Made by a program: the position numbers and the translations under genes. 64,000 bases of DNA from NCBI GenBank assembly GCA_945885345.1, contig CAMCYP010000007.1, positions 1-64,000 of the forward strand, in the 5' to 3' direction. The stretch comes from Bordetella parapertussis. Lineage in GTDB: Bacteria > Pseudomonadota > Gammaproteobacteria > Burkholderiales > SG8-41. Of the stretch, positions 9,094-20,202 are shown in pieces; position 1 is the first letter of the stretch, and every line of letters starts with the position of its first letter. The notes under the pieces are model-generated. The model was not told the origin of the DNA. It did no database searches and was given only the letters and a program-made list of their open reading frames with translations.

Positions 9094-10554
9094 TTACCCC
9101 TCGAAGCCCGTTGGCGCGCGCTGGTGCCAGTCAGTCGCCAGCTGGTATTGATGCGCGACATTGAGCATGCGCGCTTCGTCAAAATAATTGCCGATGATCT
9201 GCAGTCCGACCGGCAGACTACCGCCGTCAAAACCGCAGGGAATCGACATGCCGGGCAAACCGGCCAGGTTCACCGCGATGGTATAAATATCCGACAGGTA
9301 CATCTGCACCGGATCCGCGCTTTTTTCACCGAGCCTGAATGCCGTGGTCGGACTGGTCGGCCCCATGATCACGTCGCATTGTTTGAATGCTTCGACAAAA
9401 TCGCGGGCGATCAGCCGGCGCAATTTCTGTGCGTGGATGTAATAGGCATCGTAGTAGCCGTGCGACAGCACATAGGTGCCGATGAGGATGCGCCGCTTCA
9501 CTTCGGCACCGAACCCTTCGGCGCGCGAACGTTTGTACATGTCCATCAGATCGGTATATTCCGCCGCGCGATGACCGTAACGCACGCCGTCGAAACGCGA
9601 CAGATTGCTCGAGGCCTCCGCCGGCGCCAGCACGTAATACACCGGCACCGACAATTCCATATTGGGCAGACTGATGTCGACCACCGTGGCGCCGAGTTTT
9701 TTATATTCCGCCACCGCCGCTTCAACCGCGCGCTGCACATCCGGCGTCAGTCCTGCGGCAAAAAATTCTTTCGGCAGGCCGATGCGCAAACCCGCCAGCG
9801 GCCGCGTCAGGTCGCGATTGTAATCTTCAGCGGGACGTTCGAGGCTGGTCGAATCGCGCGGATCGTGACCGGCCATCACATTCAGCAACAGCCCGAGGTC
9901 TTCAGCGCTACGCGCCATCGGGCCTGCCTGATCGAGACTGGATGCGAAGGCAATCATGCCGTAACGCGACACCAGCCCGTACGTCGGCTTCAGTCCGCAA
10001 ATGCCGGTCAGTGCCGCGGGCTGGCGGATTGAACCGCCGGTGTCGGTGCCGGTGGCGGCAGGCGCGAGGCGCGCGGCCACAGCAGCGGCTGAACCACCGG
10101 AACTGCCACCGGGCACCACATCACGATTCCACGGATTGCGCACCGGACCGTAGTACGAAGTTTCATTGGACGAACCCATCGCAAATTCGTCCATGTTGGT
10201 TTTGCCCAGTGTCACCATGCCCGCTGCGTTGCAGCGTTCAACCACATGCGCATCGTACGGTGAGACAAAATTCTCCAACATTCGCGAGCCGCAGGTGGTC
10301 AGCCAGCCTTGCGCGCAGAAAATATCCTTGTGCGCCAGCGGAACACCTGTCAGCGGGCCAGAGTGACCAGCGGCACGCTGTGCGTCCGCAGCCTGCGCCT
10401 GGGCCAGAGTGCGTTCGGCATCGACCGTGATGAAACAGCCGAGATCTTTATTCAAACCATTGATTTTATTGATAAAATCACGTGACAGCTCAACGCTGGA
10501 GCAAGCCCCGGCGGCGAGTTGTACAGACAGTTCTTTGAGGGTGGCGTTGGACAT
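9094..10554 (-). CDS. gatA: Asp-tRNA(Asn)/Glu-tRNA(Gln) amidotransferase subunit A
   Basis: GatA releases ammonia from glutamine or asparagine for the transamidation done with GatB. Its 486 residues carry the amidase-signature triad: the Lys in PLAHKDIF, the cis-Ser in [13 protein letters not shown], and the nucleophile Ser in [11 protein letters not shown]. The start at 10554 gives [10 protein letters not shown]. The gene lies 54 bp after gatC and is followed by a repeat element and then gatB. A short AT-rich patch near 10457-10473 codes for FINKING and stands out from the GC-rich surroundings. Confidence 0.96.
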   Translation of the reverse strand: MSNATLKELSVQLAAGACSSVELSRDFINKINGLNKDLGCFITVDAERTLAQAQAADAQRAAGHSGPLTGVPLAHKDIFCAQGWLTTCGSRMLENFVSPYDAHVVERCNAAGMVTLGKTNMDEFAMGSSNETSYYGPVRNPWNRDVVPGGSSGGSAAAVAARLAPAATGTDTGGSIRQPAALTGICGLKPTYGLVSRYGMIAFASSLDQAGPMARSAEDLGLLLNVMAGHDPRDSTSLERPAEDYNRDLTRPLAGLRIGLPKEFFAAGLTPDVQRAVEAAVAEYKKLGATVVDISLPNMELSVPVYYVLAPAEASSNLSRFDGVRYGHRAAEYTDLMDMYKRSRAEGFGAEVKRRILIGTYVLSHGYYDAYYIHAQKLRRLIARDFVEAFKQCDVIMGPTSPTTAFRLGEKSADPVQMYLSDIYTIAVNLAGLPGMSIPCGFDGGSLPVGLQIIGNYFDEARMLNVAHQYQLATDWHQRAPTGFEG

Positions 10555-10608
10555 TGCAGCAAGCGGTTCCGTCAGGATAAAACAACGAACTCCGCTGAAT
10601 GGATTACC

Positions 10609-10896
10609 TTATTCAATCACCTTGGGTACGAGATACAAGCCCGCTTCGACCTCCGGCGCAATCGCCTGGAAGCGATCACGCTGATCACCTTCGGTTACCG
10701 TATCGGGACGCAAACACAACACCAGATCCTGGGCATGGGACATCGGCGTGATGCCGGACACATCAACCGCCCGCATCTGCTCAATCAGCCCGAAAACGCG
10801 GGTCAGTTGCGTCAGCGCGGCCCCGGCTTCCGCATCATCAACCGCGATTCGCGCCAAGTGCGCAGCGCGCTGCACATCGTCGAGCGTCAAGGCCAT
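10609..10896 (-). CDS. gatC: Asp-tRNA(Asn)/Glu-tRNA(Gln) amidotransferase subunit C
   Basis: GatC is the small subunit that clasps GatA and GatB together. The ATG at 10896 gives 95 residues beginning [17 protein letters not shown], the normal start and size. An in-frame extension to 10944 has no family match and is rejected. The conserved TPMSHAQ is present, and the C-terminal [13 protein letters not shown] is typical. It is the first gene of the minus-strand gatCAB operon and is divergent from mreB across 118 bp, a common arrangement in betaproteobacteria. Confidence 0.93.
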   Translation of the reverse strand: MALTLDDVQRAAHLARIAVDDAEAGAALTQLTRVFGLIEQMRAVDVSGITPMSHAQDLVLCLRPDTVTEGDQRDRFQAIAPEVEAGLYLVPKVIE

Positions 10897-10936
10897 GATC
10901 GGATTGAAAAAACCATTAAAAAATAGGGCTGTGTAG

Positions 10937-12058
<1,122 letters not shown>

Positions 12059-12132
12059 TGCTGCGTATCCCGGCCTGCGTTCGCATCCAGGCCATTGCAG
12101 GCTGCGCGAACCAGCCCACCCGGTAAAACGCG

Positions 12133-13029
12133 ATGGAGCACACGCCGCCACCGCTGTTCCGCACCGGGCCGACGCCGCTGGCGCGGCTGATGATTTTCGC
12201 CATGTTGTCCACGGTGCTGCTGATTGCGGACGTCCGCTTCAACTACCTGACCACGCTGCGCCAGATCACCGCCGTCATCCTCTACCCCCTGCAACGGCTG
12301 GCAACAGCGCCCGCTGCGATGGGCGAACGCATCGGCGATTTTTTTGTCACGCACAGCGCACTGCGTCGTGACAACCAACGCCTGACCGAACAAAATCTGA
12401 AGCTGGCGATGGCAGCGCAGCGCACAGCCGCCCTGCACAAGGAAAACACCCATCTGCGCGGCCTGCTTGGCGTGCGCAAAAATTTGCCTGTGCCGTCGAT
12501 CACCGCAGAAATCCTCTATGCCGCGCGCGATCCGTTTGCGCGCAAGGTGATGATCGACCGCGGCCTGCAGCACGAAATCGAGTCCGGCCGTCCGGTGGTC
12601 GACCATGTCGGCGTCATCGGCCAGGTCACCCGGGCCTACCCCTGGCTGTCTGAAGTCACTTTGATCACCGACAAGGGCCACCTGGTCCCCGTGCTCAATG
12701 TGCGCACCGGATTCCGCGCCGTGCTTGCCGGCACCGGTGACGACGGCAAACTCGAACTGCGCTTCATTCCGCTGAGCGCCGATTTCCAGATCGGCGACCA
12801 ACTGGTGACCTCGGGCATCGACGGCATTTATCCGCCCGGCCTGCCGGTGGCGCAGGTCACCCTGGTCGAACGCAACACCGCCTACTTGTTTGCCGGCATC
12901 ACCTGCAAACCGCTGGCCGGCGTCAATGCCGGCACCCAGGTGCTGGTGCTGGGGCCGCTGCCGGTGCTGCCCGAACGCCCACCGGAAACACCGGCAGCGA
13001 CACCGCAGAAAAAAAGGGGCAGATCCTGA
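12133..13029 (+). CDS. mreC: Rod shape-determining protein MreC
   Basis: MreC links the cytoplasmic MreB filament to periplasmic wall enzymes. Its 298 residues have one membrane helix at about residues 18-36 (LARLMIFAMLSTVLLIADV), then a coiled-coil stretch (about 70-105, ending HLRGLLGV). The periplasmic beta-barrel domain follows, with GVIGQV, VTLITDKGHLVPV and LVTSGIDGIYPPGLPVA. A Pro-rich tail follows (about 277-290). A 74-bp gap separates it from mreB and its stop overlaps the mreD start (TGATG). Confidence 0.94.
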   Translation: MEHTPPPLFRTGPTPLARLMIFAMLSTVLLIADVRFNYLTTLRQITAVILYPLQRLATAPAAMGERIGDFFVTHSALRRDNQRLTEQNLKLAMAAQRTAALHKENTHLRGLLGVRKNLPVPSITAEILYAARDPFARKVMIDRGLQHEIESGRPVVDHVGVIGQVTRAYPWLSEVTLITDKGHLVPVLNVRTGFRAVLAGTGDDGKLELRFIPLSADFQIGDQLVTSGIDGIYPPGLPVAQVTLVERNTAYLFAGITCKPLAGVNAGTQVLVLGPLPVLPERPPETPAATPQKKRGRS

Positions 13030-13550
13030 TGGCCGCGGGTCCGATGTCACCGCAGGAACTGTTGCTGCCGGTCCGGCCGGGATTCATCGTACTCACGCTG
13101 ATCGCGGCATTGCTGTGCAACCTGCTGCCGTGGTCGGGCTGGGCCATGTGGCTGACACCGGATTTTGTCGCACTGATCGTTCTCTACTGGTGCATCCACG
13201 AGCCGCGGAAAATCGGCTTCCTTACCGCCTGGAGTCTCGGCCTGCTGATGGACATTGCAGACGGCAGCCTGTTCGGTCAGCACGCACTGGCCTACATCAT
13301 TCTGGCCTATGCCGGGATGGTGCTGCACCGCCGGGTGCAGCGCTTCGCAATGACGCAGCAGATACTGCACGTGATTCCGCTGTTGCTGTTCACTGACCTC
13401 GTCGTGCTGCTGGTGCGCGCACTGTCCGGCGCCGATTTCCCCGGTTACCTCTACTTTCTCGGCAGCTTCTCCGGCGCAGCGTTATGGCCGGTGATGACCC
13501 ATCTGCTGAAACTGCCGCAGCGCCCGCGTCCCGATCCAGACCGTGTCTGA
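13029..13550 (+). CDS. mreD: Rod shape-determining membrane protein MreD
   Basis: MreD is a small polytopic inner-membrane partner of MreC and PBP2. The 173-residue product has about five hydrophobic segments and the family stretch PDFVALIVLYWCIHEPRKIG followed by GLLMDIADGSLFGQHAL. The start shares one base with the mreC stop, and the last 8 bp overlap the GTG start of mrdA, so translation is coupled on both sides. Confidence 0.93.
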   Translation: MAAGPMSPQELLLPVRPGFIVLTLIAALLCNLLPWSGWAMWLTPDFVALIVLYWCIHEPRKIGFLTAWSLGLLMDIADGSLFGQHALAYIILAYAGMVLHRRVQRFAMTQQILHVIPLLLFTDLVVLLVRALSGADFPGYLYFLGSFSGAALWPVMTHLLKLPQRPRPDPDRV

Positions 13551-15438
13551 GCTGTCGATCAATCCGGGCATCGAGATCCGCGACTCCGAGCGCGAGCTGG
13601 ATCGCTTCCGGCAGCGTCTGGCGATACTCGGCATTTTCGTGCTCACCATGTTCGGCCTGCTGTTTCTGCGCTTTTTTTATCTGCAGGTGATCCAGCACGG
13701 ACACTACAGCACGCTGGCCGAAGCCAATCGCATCTCGATCCTGCCGATCGCACCGCACCGCGGCATCATTGTTGACCGTAACGGCATCCAGCTCGCCCAC
13801 AATTATTCGGCGTACACGCTGGAAATCACGCCGAGCAAGGTGCAAAGCCTCGACGACACCATCGACGGCCTGGCCGGCATCATCGACATCACGCCACGCG
13901 ACCGCCGCCGTTTCCGAAAACTGCTCGAAGAAAGCAAAAGCTTCGAGAGCCTGCCCATACGCACCCGTCTCTCCGACGAGGAAATCGCGCGCTTTGCAGT
14001 GCACCGCTACCGCTTCCCGGGTGTGGAAGCCAAGGCGCGGCTGTTCCGCCAGTATCCGCAGGGCGAAATGTTTTCGCACGTCGTCGGCCACATCGGCCGC
14101 ATCAACCAGCGCGAAGTGGAACAACTCGAAAACGACGAACAGCTGGCCAATTATCGCGGTAGTGATTACATCGGCAAAACCGGGCTTGAGCAAAGCTACG
14201 AAAAGTTCCTGCACGGCACCACCGGCGTCGAGGAGGTTGAAGTCGATTCCGGCGGACGCGCCGTGCGCACACTGTCGCGCACGCCGCCGGTGTCCGGCAA
14301 CAACCTGGTACTCAACCTTGATGCCAAACTGCAGGAAGTCGCCTACAACGCCTTCGGCGATCGCAAAGGTGCACTGGTTGCCATCGATCCTGCGACAGGC
14401 GGCATCCTGGCCTTTGTCAGCAAGCCGGGGTTCGACCCCAACCTGTTCGTCGACGGCATCGATCCGCAAAGCTGGAGCGAACTCAACGGCTCCCCGGACA
14501 AACCCCTGTTGAACCGGGCCAGCGCCGGCACCTATCCGCCGGGCTCGACATTCAAGCCGTTCATGGCACTGGCCGCGCTGTTCTACGGCAAACGCACACC
14601 GCAGCAGGCGATCAGCGATCCCGGCTATTTCATGTTCGGTGGCCACCGTTTCCGTGACGACAAGGTCGACGGCCACGGCATGGTGGACATGTACAAATCC
14701 ATCGTCGCGTCCTGCGACACGTATTACTACGTACTGGCAAACGACCTGGGCATTGATCCGATTGCGCGCTTCATGAGCAAGTTCGGCTTCGGCAGCCGGG
14801 CCGGCATCGACATTGCCGGTGAAGCGACGGGAACATTGCCATCGACGGAATGGAAAGCGCGCCGCTTTTCCAGACCCGAACAGAAAAAATGGTATGCCGG
14901 TGAAACCATCAGTATCGGCATTGGCCAGGGTTATAACAGTTACACCCCGCTGCAGATGGCTCTCGCAACGGCAACGCTGGCCAACGACGGCAAGATGTTC
15001 CGGCCGCATATCGTCAACTACATCGAAGACATTCACACACGCAACAAAACGGTCATTGAACCGGTGCTGCTGCGCGACGTGGGCGTCAAGCTGGAGCAAA
15101 TCCAGGTCATCAAGCAAGCCATGATCGGCGTCAGCAAGGAAGGCACTTCGGCGCGGTCGTTCGCCGATGCCCCATACATCAGTGCCGGAAAAACGGGCAC
15201 TGCCCAGGTCATTGCCATCAAGCAGGGGGAAAAATACGTCGAAAGCCGGGTCGCCGAACAGCACCGCGACCATGCCCTCTACATCGCCTACGCTCCAGCC
15301 GACAAGCCGACGATCGCACTGGCCGTCGTCGTCGAAAACTCCGGGTTCGGCGCGCGCACGGCAGCACCCATCGCGCGCCAAGTATTTGATTTCCACCTGC
15401 TCGGCAAGGTGCCAAAGATTCCAGCGAAGGCCGAATGA
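13543..15438 (+). CDS. mrdA: Penicillin-binding protein 2 (peptidoglycan transpeptidase)
   Basis: PBP2 crosslinks side-wall peptidoglycan in the rod complex. The 631 residues begin with a single membrane anchor (about residues 26-46), followed by the pedestal domain with RGIIVDRNG. The transpeptidase has the three active-site motifs in order: STFK (PPGSTFKPFM), SCD (ASCDTYYY) and KTG (AGKTGTAQV). The GTG start at 13543 overlaps mreD by 8 bp, and the end overlaps rodA by 4 bp (ATGA). Confidence 0.96.
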   Translation: MSELSINPGIEIRDSERELDRFRQRLAILGIFVLTMFGLLFLRFFYLQVIQHGHYSTLAEANRISILPIAPHRGIIVDRNGIQLAHNYSAYTLEITPSKVQSLDDTIDGLAGIIDITPRDRRRFRKLLEESKSFESLPIRTRLSDEEIARFAVHRYRFPGVEAKARLFRQYPQGEMFSHVVGHIGRINQREVEQLENDEQLANYRGSDYIGKTGLEQSYEKFLHGTTGVEEVEVDSGGRAVRTLSRTPPVSGNNLVLNLDAKLQEVAYNAFGDRKGALVAIDPATGGILAFVSKPGFDPNLFVDGIDPQSWSELNGSPDKPLLNRASAGTYPPGSTFKPFMALAALFYGKRTPQQAISDPGYFMFGGHRFRDDKVDGHGMVDMYKSIVASCDTYYYVLANDLGIDPIARFMSKFGFGSRAGIDIAGEATGTLPSTEWKARRFSRPEQKKWYAGETISIGIGQGYNSYTPLQMALATATLANDGKMFRPHIVNYIEDIHTRNKTVIEPVLLRDVGVKLEQIQVIKQAMIGVSKEGTSARSFADAPYISAGKTGTAQVIAIKQGEKYVESRVAEQHRDHALYIAYAPADKPTIALAVVVENSGFGARTAAPIARQVFDFHLLGKVPKIPAKAE

Positions 15439-16541
15439 TGCCCCACATGCTGCGCCGCCTTGCACGATTCATGACCCAGCATGTCGACGGCATCCTGCTG
15501 TGTGGAATATTGCTGTTGATGTTTACCGGATTGCTGATACTGCTCAGCGCATCCAACGGCAGTTATTCCCGGGTAACGAGCCAGTTGATGAACATGCTGG
15601 TCGCGCTGGCCGTGATGTGGTTGTTCGCCAAAATCCCGCCGCACTACCTGATGCGGCTCGCACTGCCGCTGTTCCTGACCGGTTGCGCCCTGCTGATCGG
15701 CGTAGCCCTTTTCGGTGAGGTCGTCAACGGCGCACGGCGCTGGCTGCATATCGGCGTCACCCGCATCCAGCCTTCGGAGTTGATGAAAATCGCGCTGCCG
15801 CTGATGCTGGCCTGGTATTTCAACCGTAACGAAGCCTCGCTGAAACTGCGCAATTACCTCGGCGCCGCATTGATGCTGGTCTTTCCCGTCGCTTTGATCG
15901 CGCGCCAGCCCGATCTCGGCACCGCGTTGCTGATCACGGCCAGCGGCTGTTACGTCATTTTCCTTGCCGGCCTGTCATGGCGGGTGATCGCCACGCTGTT
16001 CATCGCCGGACTGGCCAGCCTGCCTTTCCTGTGGTCCGTACTGCACGACTACCAGCGCCAGCGCATCATGACGCTGCTCGATCCTTCGGGCGATCCGCTG
16101 GGTACCGGCTACCACACGATACAGTCGACCATCGCCGTAGGCTCCGGGGGCATCCTCGGAAAAGGCTGGATGAACGGCACGCAGACCCATCTCGATTTCA
16201 TCCCGGAACGCACCACGGATTTCATTTTTGCGGTGTACGCCGAGGAATTCGGCCTGCTCGGCAACATGGTACTGCTGGCAATGCTGCTGTTCCTGATCGG
16301 CCGCGCGATGGTCATCACCGCCAATGCGCCGACACTGTTCACGCGGCTGCTCGCCGGTGCGATCACCATGACTTTTTTCACCTACGCTTTCGTCAACATC
16401 GGCATGGTGTCAGGCATCCTGCCGGTAGTGGGTGTGCCGCTGCCGCTGATCAGCTATGGCGGAACTTCTCTGGTTTCCATCTGTCTCGGTTTCGGGATAC
16501 TGATGAGCATCAATACCCACAAAAAACTCGTACAGACCTGA
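15435..16541 (+). CDS. rodA: Rod shape-determining glycosyltransferase RodA (SEDS family)
   Basis: RodA polymerises glycan strands from lipid II together with PBP2. Its 368 residues contain about ten membrane segments and the SEDS signatures NGARRWL, IQPSELMKIALP, RQPDLGTALL and the C-terminal GVPLPLISYGGTS. It overlaps mrdA at the start and rlpA at its stop (TGATG). Together with mreBCD this is a complete elongasome operon. Confidence 0.96.
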   Translation: MMPHMLRRLARFMTQHVDGILLCGILLLMFTGLLILLSASNGSYSRVTSQLMNMLVALAVMWLFAKIPPHYLMRLALPLFLTGCALLIGVALFGEVVNGARRWLHIGVTRIQPSELMKIALPLMLAWYFNRNEASLKLRNYLGAALMLVFPVALIARQPDLGTALLITASGCYVIFLAGLSWRVIATLFIAGLASLPFLWSVLHDYQRQRIMTLLDPSGDPLGTGYHTIQSTIAVGSGGILGKGWMNGTQTHLDFIPERTTDFIFAVYAEEFGLLGNMVLLAMLLFLIGRAMVITANAPTLFTRLLAGAITMTFFTYAFVNIGMVSGILPVVGVPLPLISYGGTSLVSICLGFGILMSINTHKKLVQT

Positions 16542-17536
16542 TGAACATGAACACGATTTTTTGCATTACACGCGGCGCACTGTATTGCCTCACCGCCGTA
16601 CTCATCGCCGCCATGCTCAGCGCCTGCGGTAGCGCGCCGAAACGCAGCGGCTCCGGCGAACAACGTCCGCCATCCGGTGGCAGTAGCGGCGGCGGTTATT
16701 ACCTTGACGACGGCCCGGGTGCCAACGCCCCCGCCAATATCGATGCCATACCTGATGCCGTGCCGAAAATCGAAACACTGAGCCGCGGCTCCATGCGTCC
16801 GTATTCGGTGATGGGCCGCAATTACACACCGATGACCCAGTTAACACCGTACAAGGCACGCGGCGTCGCGTCCTGGTATGGCCGGCGTTACCACGGCAAA
16901 CAGACGTCTTCGGGCGAGATCTACGACATGTATGCGATGAGCGCCGCGCACACCATACTGCCCATCCCCAGCTATGTGCGCGTCACCAACGTCGCCAACG
17001 GCAGATCGGTGGTGGTGCGCGTCAATGACCGCGGACCGTTCATTGACAGCCGCTTGATCGACCTGTCATATACCGCGGCTTATAAACTCGGCATCCTCGG
17101 CGGCGGCAGCGGCATGGTCGAAGTCGAAAGCATCATTCCCGGTCAGTCCCCGGTAGTGCCGCCGCCGGTCGCTGCCCCTGCACCACCAGTCGCTGTCGCC
17201 ATCGAAACCGCACCGGTAACCGCCATACCCCTGCCGCCACCCGCACCTGTTGCAGCCCCCATACCCGTAACACCCGCCGTGGCATCAACAGGCGCTGCGC
17301 CCACCAGCGGCAGCTACCTGCAGTTCGGTGCCTTCGGCGTCCAGGCCAATGCCGAGAGTTACCTCTCGCGATTGCAGACCCAGACTGATTGGCTGGCCGG
17401 CACGCTGCGCATACAACAAAGCGACGGCATCTACCGCGTGCAGGCAGGTCCCTACACCAGCGAGGCCGCGGCGCGCGAAGCAGCCGAACGCGCCGGCCAG
17501 GTGCTGGGCAGCAAGCCGGTCGTCATTACCCGGTAA
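16541..17536 (+). CDS. rlpA: Septal ring lytic transglycosylase RlpA (lipoprotein)
   Basis: RlpA cleaves glycan strands lacking peptide stems. The ATG at 16541 starts a lipoprotein signal (LIAAMLSACGS, with the lipobox Cys at about residue 28); longer in-frame readings run back through rodA and are rejected. A double-psi beta-barrel follows, with ARGVASWYGRRYHGKQTSSGE and VRVNDRGPF, including the catalytic Asp. A long Pro/Ala/Val linker leads to a C-terminal SPOR domain (YLQFGAFGVQANAESY), which binds denuded septal peptidoglycan. The 331-residue length is typical. It ends the mre operon. Confidence 0.93.
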   Translation: MNMNTIFCITRGALYCLTAVLIAAMLSACGSAPKRSGSGEQRPPSGGSSGGGYYLDDGPGANAPANIDAIPDAVPKIETLSRGSMRPYSVMGRNYTPMTQLTPYKARGVASWYGRRYHGKQTSSGEIYDMYAMSAAHTILPIPSYVRVTNVANGRSVVVRVNDRGPFIDSRLIDLSYTAAYKLGILGGGSGMVEVESIIPGQSPVVPPPVAAPAPPVAVAIETAPVTAIPLPPPAPVAAPIPVTPAVASTGAAPTSGSYLQFGAFGVQANAESYLSRLQTQTDWLAGTLRIQQSDGIYRVQAGPYTSEAAAREAAERAGQVLGSKPVVITR

Positions 17537-17544
17537 AACGCCCG

Positions 17545-18081
17545 TCAGTGATGATGCGCTGACGCCGCGGACTGCACGTCCAGCACGGGCGCCGGCAATT
17601 TCAACCGTCCGGCCTGCCCTGCCGCAGGTATTTCCACCCAATCGCTGCGCCCCGTTTCACAGCTCTGCCCCACCTTGAAATAAAGCGGCCCGGTGCGTAG
17701 CGGCAATTGCAGCAACAGCACGAACTCGTCGTAATGGCCATCGGGCAAGGAACCGCCGCGCCAAGCCACGCGGTTGACTGTTTCCGTGACCGGCTGACCA
17801 TGCAGCGACATCGGCACGGCGAGTGGCGCGGTTTGTGTCGTCAGCTGCCAGCCCGGCTTGGGCATCGGCTTGACCACCGCCATAGGCTCTGGCATTTCGA
17901 TTTCGATGCCGGTGGTCGGCAATCCGTCACAGCCATGACCGACCATGAAGGTGGCCTTGTAGTAACTGCCCGCCGTTGCGGTTTTCTGTTCCAGCACGAT
18001 GTGCGCATGGGCACTCAAGGCAGCCAGCAGCAATGGCGACACAAGGCCTGCGCTGATGATGTTGCGAAAATTCAGTTTCAT
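17545..18081 (-). CDS. YcnI-like (DUF1775) exported copper-associated protein
   Basis: The 178-residue product has a signal peptide ending in the sequence SAHAHIVLEQ; the mature protein thus begins with a histidine, as in YcnI-type proteins, where an N-terminal His helps bind copper. The DUF1775 core follows (KATFMVGHGCDGLPTTGIEIEMP ... GPLYFKVGQSCETG), with two cysteines, and the C-terminus ends in His-His-His. The start overlaps the receptor gene by 4 bp (ATGA), so it is the last gene of the metal-handling operon. Such proteins often accompany PCuAC, which is also here at 20203. Confidence 0.83.
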   Translation of the reverse strand: MKLNFRNIISAGLVSPLLLAALSAHAHIVLEQKTATAGSYYKATFMVGHGCDGLPTTGIEIEMPEPMAVVKPMPKPGWQLTTQTAPLAVPMSLHGQPVTETVNRVAWRGGSLPDGHYDEFVLLLQLPLRTGPLYFKVGQSCETGRSDWVEIPAAGQAGRLKLPAPVLDVQSAASAHHH

Positions 18082-20117
18082 TGTTTCCACTCCATTCCGA
18101 TATACACGCTGCGTCCCAGCCCCGGATTGAACTGCCGGCTGTCGATGCCGCCGGCATTGGCAATCACGCCGGTGGTGGCCGCATATTTTTTGTCCGCAAG
18201 ATTGCGGCCTTCGACAAACCACGACACACCTTTGCGGATGCGCTGCCCGACCTTGAAGCCGGCCACGGCATAAGCATCGGCGAACAGGGAGTTGGCCATG
18301 TCCACCGCATAACTTTGCGGCGACCATTCGAGGCTGGGCCCGGCATAGAAGCCGCCGGGTGTCGCATACAGCACTTCCGCGCGCAAATACTGCTTCGGCA
18401 GTCCCGGCAGGTCGTTGTTGCCGTATACCGGATGACTGTCGAGCCGGAAATCGTTCCAGACATAGGCTGCCCGCGCCTCGATCATCCTGAACAGTTTCCA
18501 GTCCACACCGAACTCGATGCCCTGATGCAGCGTCTTCGGCGCATTGACGGTACCCAGCGGCACGCCCGTTGCGGAGTTCTGCGCCAGCAGCTCGTCCGTC
18601 ACCCGCGCATGGTAGTAGCTGACATCCCATGCACCGTCCGTGACCCGGCCGCGACTGCCGATCTCATAAGTCAATGCCGACTGCTTGCGCACCTGGGTGA
18701 TCATCGGGCCACCGGCGAGTTCACCGAAACTCGGCGGCTCGAAACTGCGACTGACATTGCCGTAGAGCTGGATCGCCGGCGTGATTTCATAACGCGCACC
18801 AAGTTTCGGGCTGAGCTGCGAGTACGTCACATCAAAGCTGTTGTCGACGCCGTCACCAAAAAATTGGTCTTCGAATTTGCGACTGGACCGCGCTGCCTGC
18901 GCACCCAGCACCAGCACCCAGCGCTCGGTCAGATAATGCTGGTTTTCGGCGTAAACCTCGAAGTTCGCCGCAGTCTGATCACTTTGCCCGGTACGTGCGC
19001 CTGCAGTACCGGCAACGTTGGCATAACGATCGTCCGTCGCCGTACCGCGTGTCGGACTGAAACCGAAGGTCAGGATATTTTTCCGGCCGGCGAGCGGGGT
19101 TTCATTGACATAGCGCACGTCAAACCCGTAATCATTGGAATTGACATCAAGTATCTGGAATATCGGGTGCCATAGCGCCTTGTAGGCGTAATAAGCGCTG
19201 AATTCCAGGCGTTGCCGATCCCAGGCAAAGGTAGTTTTGTTTGCCAGCCGCACCAGACTGAAATCGCGATGCTGATTTCCCGCAACGTTGGCCGGGTTCG
19301 CCAGCCGCGGATTGCTGTTGATTTCCGCTTTGCTCAGGGTGCCCGGCAGTTCAGAATCGGTCAGCGCATACAACAGCGAAAACCGCGTTTCCAGTTGATC
19401 GCTGAGACGACGACCGACATTGGCAAACAGGCGCTGATTGTCCTGCTCCGAATGCTGCTGGAAGCCCTGCTGTGCGAACTGCGACACCGACACGTAATAA
19501 TCGGTATCGTCGCTGACGCCGGCAGCGCTGGCCTGACTGCGCACATAGCCATAGCTGCCGATTTCGCCGCGGATCTGCAGCGGCGGTGCGTCATAACCGG
19601 TCGGCGACACGTAATTGATCGCACCGCCCAGCGTCGCCGCACCGTACTGCAGCGCGTTGGCGCCGCGGTAAACCTCGATGTAACGCGCAGCCATTGGCTC
19701 CATCGCCTGGAAATCGAATGCGCCGTCGGCAAGATTCAGCGGCACACCGTCCTGCATCACTTTGATGCCGCGACCATGAAAGGTGCGTTGTACCCCGGAG
19801 CCGCGAATCGACAACCGTGATTCCTCTGCACCGGGTATGCGCGATTGCACGAACACACCGGGTGAATAACCCAAAGCATCGGCGGGTGTCACCGCGCTGC
19901 CTTTCAGGTAGGTCTCGGCATCGATGACATCGGTGCCACCGGGCGCCTGCGCCGCTTTTTTACGCGCGGCTTCGATGCCCGGTTGTGTCAACGAAGGATT
20001 GGCGTCTCTGCTCGCCTTGACGATGACTTCCGGCAAGGTCGTTATCAGCGGCGTGGATTGCGCCCACGCATTTACACACAGCGCACACAGCGCTGCGCCT
20101 GCACTTCTGCAAAACAT
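18078..20117 (-). CDS. TonB-dependent outer-membrane receptor (probable metal receptor)
   Basis: The ATG at 20117 has an AGGGAGAA ribosome site and gives 679 residues with a signal peptide (cleavage likely at AWA-QS). A TonB box-like LPEVIVKAS follows directly. The plug domain holds RIPGAEESRLSIRGSGVQRTFHGRGI and GGAINYVSP; the rest is a barrel ending in an aromatic-rich strand (SVYIGMEWKQ). Neighbours (TonB, ABC permease, metal-binding protein, PCuAC, YcnI) suggest a metal or metal-chelate ligand, with copper or zinc more likely than iron. The ligand is inferred from context only. No cobalamin riboswitch precedes it. Confidence 0.88.
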   Translation of the reverse strand: MFCRSAGAALCALCVNAWAQSTPLITTLPEVIVKASRDANPSLTQPGIEAARKKAAQAPGGTDVIDAETYLKGSAVTPADALGYSPGVFVQSRIPGAEESRLSIRGSGVQRTFHGRGIKVMQDGVPLNLADGAFDFQAMEPMAARYIEVYRGANALQYGAATLGGAINYVSPTGYDAPPLQIRGEIGSYGYVRSQASAAGVSDDTDYYVSVSQFAQQGFQQHSEQDNQRLFANVGRRLSDQLETRFSLLYALTDSELPGTLSKAEINSNPRLANPANVAGNQHRDFSLVRLANKTTFAWDRQRLEFSAYYAYKALWHPIFQILDVNSNDYGFDVRYVNETPLAGRKNILTFGFSPTRGTATDDRYANVAGTAGARTGQSDQTAANFEVYAENQHYLTERWVLVLGAQAARSSRKFEDQFFGDGVDNSFDVTYSQLSPKLGARYEITPAIQLYGNVSRSFEPPSFGELAGGPMITQVRKQSALTYEIGSRGRVTDGAWDVSYYHARVTDELLAQNSATGVPLGTVNAPKTLHQGIEFGVDWKLFRMIEARAAYVWNDFRLDSHPVYGNNDLPGLPKQYLRAEVLYATPGGFYAGPSLEWSPQSYAVDMANSLFADAYAVAGFKVGQRIRKGVSWFVEGRNLADKKYAATTGVIANAGGIDSRQFNPGLGRSVYIGMEWKQ

Positions 20118-20202
20118 GATTGTTCTCCCTGAACATATCAATGGTCAATGGTGTGCGACAGCCCTCATGGGGCCGTGGCACCTTGCCCCACCGGAAATCC
20201 GG

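Noticed and set aside
7834-10032. 732-codon open frame opposite gatB/gatA
   Set aside because: It lies antisense to two certain genes, has no family motifs, and arises from GC-rich codon bias.
13390-15465. 691-codon open frame opposite mrdA
   Set aside because: Antisense shadow of PBP2; low-complexity translation and no ribosome site.
20118-20202. Cobalamin riboswitch ahead of the TonB-dependent receptor
   Set aside because: The gap is only 85 bp and lacks the B12-box; the receptor is more likely a metal receptor.
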